The notes under the pieces were generated by a model, which was not told the DNA's origin, ran no database searches, and saw only the letters and a list, made by a program, of their open reading frames with translations. From positions 1 to 52,656 of the forward strand of contig JAWOAU010000030.1 in assembly GCA_046498385.1 (NCBI GenBank): DNA of 52,656 bases. The letters run 5' to 3'. Shown piece after piece: positions 33,258 to 42,020 of this stretch; the first letter of the stretch is position 1, and each line of letters opens with the position of its first letter. Made by a program: the position numbers and the translations under genes. Source of the stretch: Halarchaeoplasma sp046498385. Its GTDB lineage: Archaea > Thermoplasmatota > Thermoplasmata > Halarchaeoplasmatales > Halarchaeoplasmataceae.

Positions 33258-35489
33258 ATGATGTTAAAAAGGATCATGGCTGTATGTGTTGTGACGCTGC
33301 TTTTAATCGGTCTGTCTCCCTTTGGGTCCACTGCTAATGGGGATATAAGAGAGGAGGAAATTTTAGAGATCATTTTTGCAGGTGGCAGCGGGACCGAGGA
33401 TGATCCGTATTTGATAGAAGACGTTTACCAACTACAGGCGATGAATGAAAACAAGACATCCCACTACGCACTAGTGAATGACATCGATGCGAGTGTGACG
33501 AGAGATTGGAACGATGGAGAAGGTTTTGAACCGATAGGTTATGATGATTTTCCGTTTTGGGGTAATTTTAATGGCGACGGATATAGCATTTCAGGATTAT
33601 ATATCAACAGAACAGGTCAGGATGACGTTGGATTGTTTGGATATTTAAGTGGTTCTATCAACAACGTTGGATTGGCTAATGTGAACATTACAGGAGGAAG
33701 TGGAGTAGGCGGACTCGTGGGACGTAACGATGGCACGGTGTCGGACTCGTATGCTACGGGAAGCGTGAGTGGATACTGGTATGTCGGAGGGATCATGGGG
33801 GGGAACGGTGGAACGGTGGATAACTCCTATGCGACGGGAAACGTGAGCGGTAACTTGGATGTAGGCGGGATCATGGGGGGGAACGGTGGAACGGTGGATA
33901 ACTCCTATGCGACGGGAAACGTGAGCGGAGGTAGCCGTGTAGGCGGGCTCATGGGAACGAATTGGGACACGGTGGATAACTCGTATGCCACGGGTAACGT
34001 GAGCGGTGATCAATATGTAGGTGGGCTCGTGGGAAGTAACGAGCAGGGTATGGTGAAAAACTCGTATGCCACGGGAGATGTGAGCGGTGACGACCGTGTA
34101 GGCGGGTTCATGGGACAGAACTACTATGGCACGGTGAACAACTCGTATGCTACAGGAACCGTAACCCGCAAATCCGATTCAACTGGGACAGACTTCGGCG
34201 GCTTCGGCGGACGTAATTTTCAAGGAAAGATAAACAACTGTTACTCAACAGGTAGCGTACATTACGAAGGTACAACTGACCCAACAGACAAAGGATTTGC
34301 CGGAAGTGTGGATACCGGTGGTGATTACGAGATGAGCGGTAATTTCTGGGATGTTGAAACAAGTGGGCAGACTGACACAGCTGGCAACGCAACAGGCAAG
34401 ACCACCGCCGAGATGAGGGATATCACCACTTTTGCAGATGTTAGCTGGGATATCGTAGGGGTGAAGAGTGTCGAAACACGAAATATTAATCACATCTGGA
34501 ATATTGTAGATACGGAAACACATCCGTTTTTAAGCTGGGAAAGTGTACAAGAATACGCACTAGAAATTTTCATCCAAGGAAAGGGGACGACATCGCCTGT
34601 TCCCGGCGATCATTTTTATACCCCGGGGGAGGAAGTGATCGTAGAGGCGATCCCGGACGAAGGGTGGTATCTCAGTCACTGGACCGGAGACGTACCCGAA
34701 GGAGAATACAATGATACCCTAGAGATATTGATGGTCGAGGATAAAAATGTCACCGCTCATTTTGAGGAGGTGATACCACCCACTGTCGATGTCACGTTTC
34801 CAGACGAAGGAGAAGTATTCGATACGGATACGGTCAATGTAGAATGGGAGGTTGTGGAAGGCACCTACCCCATAACGTTCTACGAGATCCAGCTGAATGA
34901 CGGTGCTTGGATTTACAAGGGTACGAATACCAGTCATACCTTCCAAGAACTTGATAATCGCCGGCACACCGTGAACATTCGGTCAGTGGACAAAGAGGGG
35001 TACTACGACATCGAAACCGTCGAATTCGAAGTGGACGTTAGGGTCCCTGAGTTCATACCGGAAGACTTAGAACTGGAAGTACATCCACAGGAAGGCACCG
35101 TGTCTCTTGAAGTTGTCATCGAAATCGGAGCTAGAAACACCGGAGGTTTGGACGGTGAGATAAAATTGTTCATAGACGATGAGCTCATATACACCCTCCT
35201 GGTACCGGCCTATGGAACCCAGAACAAATCTTTCGCACATACGTTTCGAGAAACCGGTACTTACGAGATCCGGTTCGGCGAATTAACGGAGACCGTGGTG
35301 GTAAAGGGGGAAAAAAAACATGCGGAAAACCTGAATTGGGTACCTCCACTGGCCGGGATGATCTTGATGTCGTTGATCACAGGATCCTTACTTATGAAGC
35401 AATTGTACGACGAAAATTCTTCCGGCAAAGAAGAATTGACTGATGAAGGGAAAAAAATCCAGATGATCGAACTCTCAAAAAAAGAGTGA
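33258..35489 (+). CDS. Surface protein with GLUG repeats and a C-terminal membrane anchor
   Basis: The protein has 743 residues from the ATG at 33258. A signal peptide (KRIMAVCVVTLLLIGLSPFG) is followed by the entry segment SGTEDDPYLIEDVYQLQAM. About seven GLUG-type repeats come next (VGG-x-x-GGN-GTV-NSYATGNVSG), closed by SGNFWDVETSGQ and KTTAEM at about residue 385. Then come an InlB-like beta-repeat (GKGTTSPVPGDHFYTPGEEV, WTGDVPEGEYNDT), an Ig-like domain, a CARDB-like domain, one membrane helix (PLAGMILMSLITGSLLM) and a short charged tail. It shares its repeats with the gene at 2-3385 but lacks the common C-terminal domain, using a membrane helix instead. It probably acts in attachment or matrix contact; this is inferred from the repeat type. 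Confidence 0.88.
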   Translation: MMLKRIMAVCVVTLLLIGLSPFGSTANGDIREEEILEIIFAGGSGTEDDPYLIEDVYQLQAMNENKTSHYALVNDIDASVTRDWNDGEGFEPIGYDDFPFWGNFNGDGYSISGLYINRTGQDDVGLFGYLSGSINNVGLANVNITGGSGVGGLVGRNDGTVSDSYATGSVSGYWYVGGIMGGNGGTVDNSYATGNVSGNLDVGGIMGGNGGTVDNSYATGNVSGGSRVGGLMGTNWDTVDNSYATGNVSGDQYVGGLVGSNEQGMVKNSYATGDVSGDDRVGGFMGQNYYGTVNNSYATGTVTRKSDSTGTDFGGFGGRNFQGKINNCYSTGSVHYEGTTDPTDKGFAGSVDTGGDYEMSGNFWDVETSGQTDTAGNATGKTTAEMRDITTFADVSWDIVGVKSVETRNINHIWNIVDTETHPFLSWESVQEYALEIFIQGKGTTSPVPGDHFYTPGEEVIVEAIPDEGWYLSHWTGDVPEGEYNDTLEILMVEDKNVTAHFEEVIPPTVDVTFPDEGEVFDTDTVNVEWEVVEGTYPITFYEIQLNDGAWIYKGTNTSHTFQELDNRRHTVNIRSVDKEGYYDIETVEFEVDVRVPEFIPEDLELEVHPQEGTVSLEVVIEIGARNTGGLDGEIKLFIDDELIYTLLVPAYGTQNKSFAHTFRETGTYEIRFGELTETVVVKGEKKHAENLNWVPPLAGMILMSLITGSLLMKQLYDENSSGKEELTDEGKKIQMIELSKKE
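33791..33946 (+). repeat. Near-identical 78-bp tandem GLUG repeats
   Basis: The 78-base unit beginning GATCATGGGGGGGAACGGTG occurs at 33791 and again at 33869, with most of the 26-codon unit (VGGIMGGNGGTVDNSYATGNVSG) identical at the DNA level. Each copy contains a run of seven G. Neighbouring units are more diverged, so this is a recent tandem duplication. Confidence 0.85.
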
Positions 35490-35627
35490 TCTTGACTATC
35501 GTAATCTATAACTCTAATAGAATTTGAAGCATATAATGATCTAGATGTGCTACAAACACAATTTGTAATTGTATCATGGGAAAATTTAATATCACCTTAT
35601 CGGGATGGTTAAGTTGAGGTGAAAAAT

Positions 35628-36083
35628 ATGTCTGCATTGAAGCTAGAAAGCCCGGCTTTTGAAAACGGAAAGAAGATTCCTAGAAAGTATGGATACAAGA
35701 AAAAGAACATCAACCCTCCTTTAAATATTAAAGGAGTATCGGATGGAACGAAATCTCTGGCCCTTATAATGGACGACCCTGATGCCATGGCGCCTGCCGG
35801 CAAGGTATGGGATCATTGGGTGATCTGGAATATATCCCCGAATACAAAAAAAATCAAGGAAGGCAGTGTGCCTAAAGAGGCTGTCGAGGGAAAGAGCGAT
35901 TACGGCGAGATAGGTTACGGAGGACCGGCTCCGCCGGACAAGGAACACACATACGTATTCAAGCTATATGCACTGGATAATACACTTCCCTTGAAAAAGG
36001 GCGCTACAAAGGATAAGTTAAAGAAGGCGATGAAGGGCCATGTTTTGGCAAAGTCCGTTCTAAAAGGCACCTATGCACCCTGA
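35628..36083 (+). CDS. PEBP/YbhB family protein
   Basis: The 151-residue protein matches the phosphatidylethanolamine-binding/Raf-kinase-inhibitor-like family: SLALIMDDPDAMAP near residue 45, WDHWVIWNI, GYGGPAPPDKEHTYVFKLYALD, and the terminal KGHVLAKSVLKGTY. The fold binds anionic ligands; the role in archaea is unknown. The start is the ATG at 35628 because GAGGTGA precedes it by 5 bases; the frame also opens at a GTG at 35619. Confidence 0.88.
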   Translation: MSALKLESPAFENGKKIPRKYGYKKKNINPPLNIKGVSDGTKSLALIMDDPDAMAPAGKVWDHWVIWNISPNTKKIKEGSVPKEAVEGKSDYGEIGYGGPAPPDKEHTYVFKLYALDNTLPLKKGATKDKLKKAMKGHVLAKSVLKGTYAP

Positions 36084-36101
36084 ATAAAGGCGGTCAAGTC
36101 C

Positions 36102-36866
36102 ATGGACAAAATTAGGTACATCCCAACCATAGAAGATAACGGTCCAAGACAGATGGCTATAGACGAAGCTATCTTGAGATGCTATGATAAAGGTTTATCA
36201 CCTCCCACGCTGAGATTCTTTAAGTTCTCTCCGTCGGCTATCACCATGGGTTACGCTCAGGACGTAAAGAACGTGATCGATACCGATAGGTGTCGTGAGC
36301 TGGATATGCCCTATGTAAGAAGGATCACCGGCGGAGGTACGGTCTATCACGATCTACAAGGGGAGATTACTTACTCTATAGTCACAGACAAGATATCGGG
36401 AAGTATAGAGGACAGCTTTCACCATCTTCTGAAGCCTATAATTAACACGCTGCAGGGATACGGTCTTGATGCGGCGTTCAAACCATACAACGACATACTG
36501 GTAAACGGCAAAAAAATATCCGGAAGCGCGCAGAGGAGGGCAAAGAAAGGCATGCTTCAACACGGCACTTTGATGTACGCCACCGACCTGAGCACCCTAG
36601 CCAGCATACTGCTGTTGGACGAGGAAAAATTGCGTGCAAAGGGGGCAGGATCCTTTTTCGACCTCGTAACAACCATGGAGGACGAACTAGGACGTAAACT
36701 AGACCCGGATGAACTCATTATAGATATGAAAGATGCATACAAAAAACATCTCCAGGTAGAACTCGTTCCCGACGAGTTGAACGAAGAGGAATTGGATATG
36801 GTAGATAAATTAACAAAAAAATATTCAGATGAGCGATGGACGTATAACAGAAAATGGAAGGTTTAA
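36102..36866 (+). CDS. lplA: Lipoate-protein ligase A family protein
   Basis: The 254-residue protein has the biotin/lipoate ligase fold: VRRITGGGTVYHDLQGEITYS holds the RRxxGGGxVxHD lipoyl-AMP site, and YNDILVNGKKISGSAQRR the catalytic Lys. It covers the catalytic domain and little else, so the accessory domain of bacterial LplA is missing, as in archaeal types. A COG2516-like radical SAM gene starts 3 bases downstream, so ligase and sulfur insertion are probably linked. The enzyme would attach lipoate or octanoate to lipoyl domains of 2-oxoacid dehydrogenases or GcvH. Confidence 0.88.
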   Translation: MDKIRYIPTIEDNGPRQMAIDEAILRCYDKGLSPPTLRFFKFSPSAITMGYAQDVKNVIDTDRCRELDMPYVRRITGGGTVYHDLQGEITYSIVTDKISGSIEDSFHHLLKPIINTLQGYGLDAAFKPYNDILVNGKKISGSAQRRAKKGMLQHGTLMYATDLSTLASILLLDEEKLRAKGAGSFFDLVTTMEDELGRKLDPDELIIDMKDAYKKHLQVELVPDELNEEELDMVDKLTKKYSDERWTYNRKWKV

Positions 36867-36869
36867 AAA

Positions 36870-37760
36870 ATGGATATAAGGGTCTCAAGCGGAACCGCAT
36901 CATACCTCGGTCTAAAGAAAATTAAATGCATGGAACGACCCACCACCGCCTACGTACTGATACCGGGAGCTCCGTGCAGAGGAAAATGTGTTTACTGCCC
37001 CCAATCATCCACCGACGGAAAGTGGCTTTCAAGGATCTCTTGGCCGTCCTTTGGCTTAAATGAGCTCACAGAACACATCAAGGGATCCGATCTGCAGCGC
37101 GTATGCATTCAATCGCCGGATGTAGACGGTTATGAAGATAGAATCCGAGATGCGGTTTCTTTGCTAGAGGAAACTAAAAAGCCGGTCTCCGTATCCGCCC
37201 CGCCTCTACCGAAAAACATTTTAAGGGAACTTCGTAAAGGCCCCGTGGACCGTATCGGAGTAGGTATAGATGCGGTAACGGACGATCTGAGAAGAAAAAC
37301 AAAGAAAGGCTATGCACCGATGATATTCTGGAATTATCTAGGTGATGCTTTAGACGTATACGGTAAAGGGCACGTGACCGCCCATATGATAGCTGGTATG
37401 GGTGAAGACTTGGAACAACTTGCCCACGCGGCATACAGGGCCTCCAAGAACGGCGCGGTAGTTTCATTATTCTCATATGTTTCCAAAGGAAAAGAAGTTG
37501 ACCTGAGATACTACCGTCAAGCACAGCTTTTGACTCACCTGATAGAAATCGGGTACGGCCCCTACGAGGCTCTCTCGTTAACACATTATCCAACGGATAT
37601 CCGTGAGCATGTGGAAGAGGGCACACCTTTCCGAACAAAAGGTTGCCCTGGCTGTAATCGTCCGTACTACACCACCAGGCCGGGTAAAGAACACAGAAAC
37701 TACCCACGGGAACCTACATGGGAAGAAATACAAAAGATAGCCTCGGATCTGAGATATTGA
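36870..37760 (+). CDS. Radical SAM protein of the COG2516 (archaeal lipoyl synthase, LipS-like) type
   Basis: The 296-residue protein begins VSSGTASYLGLKKIK and PTTAYVLIPG, then the radical SAM motif C-x3-C-x2-C (CRGKCVYCPQSS) and LSRISWPSF. It also has VDRIGVGIDAVTDD, HMIAGMGED and, near the end, a further Cys pair in KGCPGCNRPYYTTRPGKEHRNYPREP (shown here in parts: KGCPGCNRPYY, then NYPREP). I recall the overall pattern from biotin-synthase-related COG2516 proteins; some archaea make lipoyl groups with two such radical SAM proteins, LipS1 and LipS2. The neighbouring lipoate ligase supports that job. Only one LipS-like gene is in the window, so the partner must lie elsewhere. Which of the two this is, I cannot say. 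Confidence 0.72.
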   Translation: MDIRVSSGTASYLGLKKIKCMERPTTAYVLIPGAPCRGKCVYCPQSSTDGKWLSRISWPSFGLNELTEHIKGSDLQRVCIQSPDVDGYEDRIRDAVSLLEETKKPVSVSAPPLPKNILRELRKGPVDRIGVGIDAVTDDLRRKTKKGYAPMIFWNYLGDALDVYGKGHVTAHMIAGMGEDLEQLAHAAYRASKNGAVVSLFSYVSKGKEVDLRYYRQAQLLTHLIEIGYGPYEALSLTHYPTDIREHVEEGTPFRTKGCPGCNRPYYTTRPGKEHRNYPREPTWEEIQKIASDLRY

Positions 37761-38386
37761 CCACGGTGGATACATATGACGCCGTGGCAAATCAATATCG
37801 GGAACGTACTTTGAAAGAGGGCGACCGTAGATTCCAGGAACGGATGTTATCGGATACCTTAGAGATGCTGCCAAGTTCCCCAACTATATTGGACCTGGGA
37901 TGCGGTGATGGTAGGGATACTTCTTTTCTGGATGAAAGAGATATCCATGTGACGGGATTGGATCTATCCAAATCCATGATCAACCTTGCCCGTCAGTTGT
38001 TTCCGGATTGTAAATTCGTACGTGGTAACATGGCAAAGACGCCCTTTGCAGATGATACCTTTGACTGTGTGTGGTCCAGCGCATCCATGATACATTTTCC
38101 CAAGAAAGATTTGAGTAAGGTAGAAAAGGAGATCCACCGTATATTGAAAAGGAATGGCCTCTTGGTTTTCAGTTTCAAAGAAGGGATAGATGAAGGGTAT
38201 GAATCAGGGACTTATGGAAGAAAGCGATACTACTCATACTACACCCTAGCGGAGCTTGAGGAAATGCTCACTTTTTTCCATATACTGACTTTCAGAAGAT
38301 ATCCTGAAGAGATCATGGGTAACAGGTTCGTTTACTGCTGGCTCGAGCTCAAAAAAACAAACCGAGGTAATATCCGGCACCGATAG
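37757..38386 (+). CDS. Class I SAM-dependent methyltransferase
   Basis: The protein has the Rossmann methyltransferase motifs: ILDLGCGDGRDT (motif I), VTGLDLSKSMINLARQ (motif II), FVRGNMAKTPFADDTFDCVWSSAS and LSKVEKEIHRILKRNGLLVFSF. The frame is open from 37718, but that would overlap the radical SAM gene by 43 bases. The TTG at 37757 (4-base overlap) and the GTG at 37763 are more likely starts. It may methylate a small molecule; no substrate is evident. Its 3' end overlaps the convergent M50 gene by 38 bases. Confidence 0.82.
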   Translation: MTTVDTYDAVANQYRERTLKEGDRRFQERMLSDTLEMLPSSPTILDLGCGDGRDTSFLDERDIHVTGLDLSKSMINLARQLFPDCKFVRGNMAKTPFADDTFDCVWSSASMIHFPKKDLSKVEKEIHRILKRNGLLVFSFKEGIDEGYESGTYGRKRYYSYYTLAELEEMLTFFHILTFRRYPEEIMGNRFVYCWLELKKTNRGNIRHR

Positions 38387-38990
38387 ATCCCAGTATGGCT
38401 ACGGCCAGTAATGCATAGTTAACCATGCTCCATCGAAATATCTTAGCACCGTCAAGGGGCCCTATAGGTAAAAGGTTGAAACCACCTATTATCAGATTAA
38501 CAAGTGCAACGAATCCTAATATCCACGACAGCCATATACCTTGAATATCTAAGGCAAAGGCACCTATCAGGAACAGGGTTCCCACAACCCAATTGGTGGC
38601 CGGTCCGGCGGCACTTATCTTCCCGCTCTGCTCCTTGGTCATGTAGCCATTTATCATCACAGCTCCTGGTGCGGCAAAGATGAAACCGAAAAGGCTGAAA
38701 AACAGAGCCATCAGTAAACCCCAGGTCCACATTCGAAATTCAGCCCAACAACCGTATTTCCGTGCCAAATTACGATGGGCCATTTCATGAAAAAGAAAAG
38801 CGGTGCCAACGGCCAAAGCGGATATACCGAACCACACCGGGAAACTAGCGATTGATATATTTCTCAATCCACCTGAAAAAGTGATGGAAAAAGCCAAGCT
38901 AAGTACCATGAAGGCGATGAAAAGCTCCTTTTTTTCCCTATCACTCATCTTATCACTTCTGCTGCCGATACTTATGGTGTACTCATTCAT
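38349..38990 (-). CDS. M50-family membrane metalloprotease (site-2 protease-like)
   Basis: The 213 residues have about six membrane segments, the zinc motif HEMAH (in AFLFHEMAHRNLARKYG) and the third-ligand element NLLPIGPLDGAKIF. A GPATNWVVG stretch follows AAPGAVMINGYM, as in archaeal S2P proteases with a minimal core. Such enzymes cut membrane-bound regulators within the bilayer. The length fits the short archaeal group without PDZ or CBS domains. It is the last gene of the 38993-44712 minus-strand run. Confidence 0.85.
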   Translation of the reverse strand: MNEYTISIGSRSDKMSDREKKELFIAFMVLSLAFSITFSGGLRNISIASFPVWFGISALAVGTAFLFHEMAHRNLARKYGCWAEFRMWTWGLLMALFFSLFGFIFAAPGAVMINGYMTKEQSGKISAAGPATNWVVGTLFLIGAFALDIQGIWLSWILGFVALVNLIIGGFNLLPIGPLDGAKIFRWSMVNYALLAVAILGSIGAGYYLGLFF

Positions 38991-38992
38991 TT

Positions 38993-40258
38993 TTAACTCA
39001 TCTCCTCTCTGAATCTGTTTGATAGGTCCTTGATAACCTCCGTTTCATAAACCTCTTCCTTTAAAGATATCGCTCCGGCGGCTGCGTGGGGGTGACCTCC
39101 TGCCTCCCCTATAATGGAAAATGCCTTGTCCATGATCTTCCCCAGGTCAATATCTGTAAGGGTTGAACGGGCGGACATGTATATGATTTCATTGATCTTG
39201 CCAAAAACTATGACGGTGTGAACATCTTTTTCAGCTATTAACCGCTCCGCGATCTGGGGAACATCGTCCTTTGTGGATACAACCCCAGCATAGGCCGACA
39301 TTATTCCGTTAGATACCTCCCGGTTGATTATGGCGGTTCCGAGAGAACTGACGGTAGAAGAGTTCAATGAAGGGCTTTCAAAAAGATAAAACAGCTCGGT
39401 ATCACATAACGGAACCAGGTGAGACATGGCTTTGAAATCCAATGGTCCCATGTTCTTTGTGAATCCTTGTGTGTCCACTTTGATACCGTATAATAATGCC
39501 GATGCCAGCAGCGGTTCGATATCCAAACCTGTGTTCAGCAGATGCTCGGTCATAAGCGTAGACGTGGCACCGACATCGGATTCTATCTGTACATATCCTC
39601 CCTTTTCCCTGGGACTCTCAGACGGATGGTGGTCGATCACTATATCCGGGACCGTATCTTTGGGTAGTGTATTGTTAACCGACGGCTGAGAAAAGTCAAG
39701 AAATACCAGTGGTCTGTCTTTTTCCAGTATACCGCCGATATCGTCTTTTTTAACATTTATCAACTCCACACCGGTAGCCTTTACAAAGAGTTCATTTTCA
39801 GGGTGCCCGATATCACCGGAATAATAAGTACGGCAGTTCATACCCTGGTGTGAGCACAGTGATTTAAAGGCCATGGCCGAAGCGATGGCATCCGGGTCGG
39901 GATTATCGTGAAGAAACACAGAGAATTCACACCCTAACCTTTCTATGTGATCCATAAGACCTGTCGTACGGCGGATGCGCTCGTATTTGATACGTTCTTT
40001 TATCAACAGCGATGCAAGCACAGCACCGGGCGGGATTAGTACATCGATACCCTTCGCTATGTCGACCGATTCCATATCTGAATACAGCATCACCGGAAAA
40101 TCGTATTGATTTCGGACCTCCCTAGATTCAAGTAAGAGCAGAGCATCTGCATCAGTTATCTCTTCCATGCTCTGAATTATTCTTGCCTTCTTTCCCAGTT
40201 TTCTCAATTCGTTTGCAACATTTTTTGCCAATTTACCGGAACCCAGGATAACATACAT
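38993..40258 (-). CDS. DHH-family phosphoesterase with an N-terminal TrkA-like domain
   Basis: The 421 residues open with a small Rossmann-like domain (MYVILGSGKLAKNVANEL) that lacks part of the usual Gly motif. The DHH core follows: FLHDNPDPDAIASAMAF, IVIDHHPSE with the DHH signature, and DVGATSTLMTEHLL. A DHHA1-like end with EAGGHPHAAAGAI closes it. Family members hydrolyse short oligonucleotides, pAp or cyclic dinucleotides. I place the start at the ATG at 40258 because the upstream GGAAAGTGA overlaps the stop of the preceding gene; an in-frame ATG at 40288 would add ten residues. The N-terminal domain may sense a nucleotide, but this is inference. Confidence 0.83.
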   Translation of the reverse strand: MYVILGSGKLAKNVANELRKLGKKARIIQSMEEITDADALLLLESREVRNQYDFPVMLYSDMESVDIAKGIDVLIPPGAVLASLLIKERIKYERIRRTTGLMDHIERLGCEFSVFLHDNPDPDAIASAMAFKSLCSHQGMNCRTYYSGDIGHPENELFVKATGVELINVKKDDIGGILEKDRPLVFLDFSQPSVNNTLPKDTVPDIVIDHHPSESPREKGGYVQIESDVGATSTLMTEHLLNTGLDIEPLLASALLYGIKVDTQGFTKNMGPLDFKAMSHLVPLCDTELFYLFESPSLNSSTVSSLGTAIINREVSNGIMSAYAGVVSTKDDVPQIAERLIAEKDVHTVIVFGKINEIIYMSARSTLTDIDLGKIMDKAFSIIGEAGGHPHAAAGAISLKEEVYETEVIKDLSNRFREEMS

Positions 40259-40262
40259 AAAT

Positions 40263-40988
40263 TCACTTTCCTTGTTTGAACTCTTCATGGAAGGTGTTTC
40301 TAAATTGATTGAACTGCTTTTTTTCCATTATACCTGAAGGAAGTGAGACTAATACTATTCCTTTGTTATCATTTGCCTTCTCTCTGACAAAATCCATGAA
40401 CTTTTGTAGTTGGGCGAAGTCGACATAATGTATCACCCGATCTATCCCGTCAAATAAAATCACCGCATCTTCATTAAACTTGAAGAATTTACCTACCACC
40501 GTGCCCAGCTTGTTTAAATTACCATAATTAACGCTTTCGTGATCCGAAGAACCGTATGATTTTCCAAGAGTACAGTAGACAACGTTATCGTTTTCTCCGT
40601 ATCGGTTCACTATACTTTCGATAGATTCGTCTGTGATACACAGTCCTTTACAGGTATCCGATACATATTCAAAAAAGGTATTCAACGAAGACTCAGGCCT
40701 TGTTTCTATGAACAGGTACATGTTTCCTTCCGTGATCTCTGGAATATCCAAGGTCTCGGGAGCCGGAGTGCGCTCAACTTCCTCAGGTTCAAGGATGCAA
40801 GGGTCGTCCAATAGTTTATACCTTTTAGAACGTACATCCTGATATAACGTACCCAGCTTCCCCTCCATCCTGCTCTTTAGCTCCCATCCGTCGTAGCGAG
40901 ATACCATGCTCTTCGCACCTCTCCAACCCTCCTTCAGACCTTCTTCATAGCCCTTTAAATACAGTTCTATCATCTTTTCTTTATCCAT
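40263..40988 (-). CDS. DUF835 domain protein
   Basis: The protein has 241 residues from the ATG at 40988, chosen because GGAGGT lies 7 bases upstream; an ATG at 41006 is also in frame. The N-terminal third is helical and charged. The C-terminal part is a DUF835 domain: NMYLFIETRPESSLNTFFEYV, GLCITDESIESIVNRYG, AVILFDGIDRVIHYVDFAQLQKFMDFV. DUF835 is common in Thermoplasmata and Thermococci and is thought to take part in signalling; its activity is not established. It is coupled to the downstream phosphoesterase gene, suggesting a shared signalling role. Confidence 0.75.
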   Translation of the reverse strand: MDKEKMIELYLKGYEEGLKEGWRGAKSMVSRYDGWELKSRMEGKLGTLYQDVRSKRYKLLDDPCILEPEEVERTPAPETLDIPEITEGNMYLFIETRPESSLNTFFEYVSDTCKGLCITDESIESIVNRYGENDNVVYCTLGKSYGSSDHESVNYGNLNKLGTVVGKFFKFNEDAVILFDGIDRVIHYVDFAQLQKFMDFVREKANDNKGIVLVSLPSGIMEKKQFNQFRNTFHEEFKQGK

Positions 40989-41016
40989 TAATGGTACCTC
41001 CAACATGCGGCTTTAT

Positions 41017-41796
41017 TTACCCTATGTACCTAAGGTGCTCCGATTTGTTTTCCTGGCCCAAATTACCACTGAGGTCCATATCCATCACCTTGCTGGTGAG
41101 CTCCTTGACCTCTTCGGCCTTGTCATCAAGGGCATCAAAAGATATATGTTCTATGTTTAAAAGGGATATCAATATCTTGAGTACCTCCCGGGATGCGGTG
41201 GGATCTACGAAATAGCCAGAGGTTTCCCCCATAAGACACAGACCGGATATACCATATATCTTATCTCCAAGGCCTAATAGTAAACCGCTGGCGCCCACTA
41301 TGCCTGAAGCAGGGTGCTCTCGATCAAAGACCACTCCGTGCTCTTTTGCCTCTTCTACCAAGCCGATACTGCTAGCGGCTCCAAGGACCCTCGGTGTAGA
41401 TACCATTGAACCCTGGCCGTACCCACCTAGAGCGTAGATAGTTTCCACATTGAATTCACTGCATATCTTCAGCAGCTTGTCAGTAAGTACGTACTGGCCC
41501 TGGGGGGTCATGCCCTGGTAATCTCCTGTCAATATGATCACATCCCGCTTTTCAGGACCAACTTCCTTTGCATAGTAAAGTCGATTACCCACCAATTCAG
41601 TCACACCGTCCTCGTTTACCAAAACCTGCGGCGGAAAATAAATAGAGTAAATCTCAGCCAAAAGTACGGCATCTAATTCATCTATGAGGTGTTCGGCGGC
41701 CAGCTTGCCTACGTTACCGACACCGGGCAGACCTTCGATGAATATAGGTCTTTCAAGTTCCATTTCTTTGATGTATTTAACTATGATCTTTTCCAT
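41017..41796 (-). CDS. PAC2-family protein (proteasome assembly chaperone-like)
   Basis: The 259-residue protein matches archaeal PAC2/COG2047: PIFIEGLPGVGNVGKLAAEHLI at the start, YFPPQVLVNEDG, VIILTGDYQGMTPQGQY, and IYALGGYGQGSM. Eukaryotic relatives assist 20S proteasome assembly; archaeal ones may bind the proteasome. It follows nop10 by about 9 bases, an order common in archaea. Confidence 0.9.
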   Translation of the reverse strand: MEKIIVKYIKEMELERPIFIEGLPGVGNVGKLAAEHLIDELDAVLLAEIYSIYFPPQVLVNEDGVTELVGNRLYYAKEVGPEKRDVIILTGDYQGMTPQGQYVLTDKLLKICSEFNVETIYALGGYGQGSMVSTPRVLGAASSIGLVEEAKEHGVVFDREHPASGIVGASGLLLGLGDKIYGISGLCLMGETSGYFVDPTASREVLKILISLLNIEHISFDALDDKAEEVKELTSKVMDMDLSGNLGQENKSEHLRYIG

Positions 41797-41804
41797 ATTA
41801 TCAA

Positions 41805-41963
41805 TTACCTCTTAACATTTTTTAGTTTCCTGCGGTACCCGCCGTACCTGTCTTCCGGAGAATATTTAGGTGGTTTTGGATTTATGGTATCCCTACCACA
41901 ATCGGGACAGCTATCGGTCAGGGAATACGATTTGCATTTGGGACATTTTTTAATCTTTTTCAT
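41805..41963 (-). CDS. nop10: Nop10, H/ACA RNP subunit
   Basis: A 52-residue protein: it starts MKKIKKCPKCKSYSL, continues DSCPDCGRDTINPKPPKYS, and ends PEDRYGGYRRKLKNVKR. Four Cys form the zinc knuckle (C-x2-C ... C-x2-C), and the P-P-K-Y-S-P-E-D-x-Y-x-x-Y-R-R-K-L tail is diagnostic. Nop10 supports Cbf5 in guided pseudouridylation of rRNA and tRNA. It is too short for common gene-finding cutoffs. A TATA box (CTTAAATAT on the minus strand, about 42000-42008) lies before it, giving a short leader. Confidence 0.96.
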   Translation of the reverse strand: MKKIKKCPKCKSYSLTDSCPDCGRDTINPKPPKYSPEDRYGGYRRKLKNVKR

Positions 41964-42020
41964 GTGTCATACCCGCTAGGTTTGGATTGCACGGGGGGAT
42001 ATTTAAGCCTTTTCGAAGAG

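Noticed and set aside
33700..34150. Regular repeats that look like a CRISPR array on first sight
   Set aside because: The units are 72-78 bases, in frame, and encode GLUG repeats; there is no unique spacer between short identical repeats.
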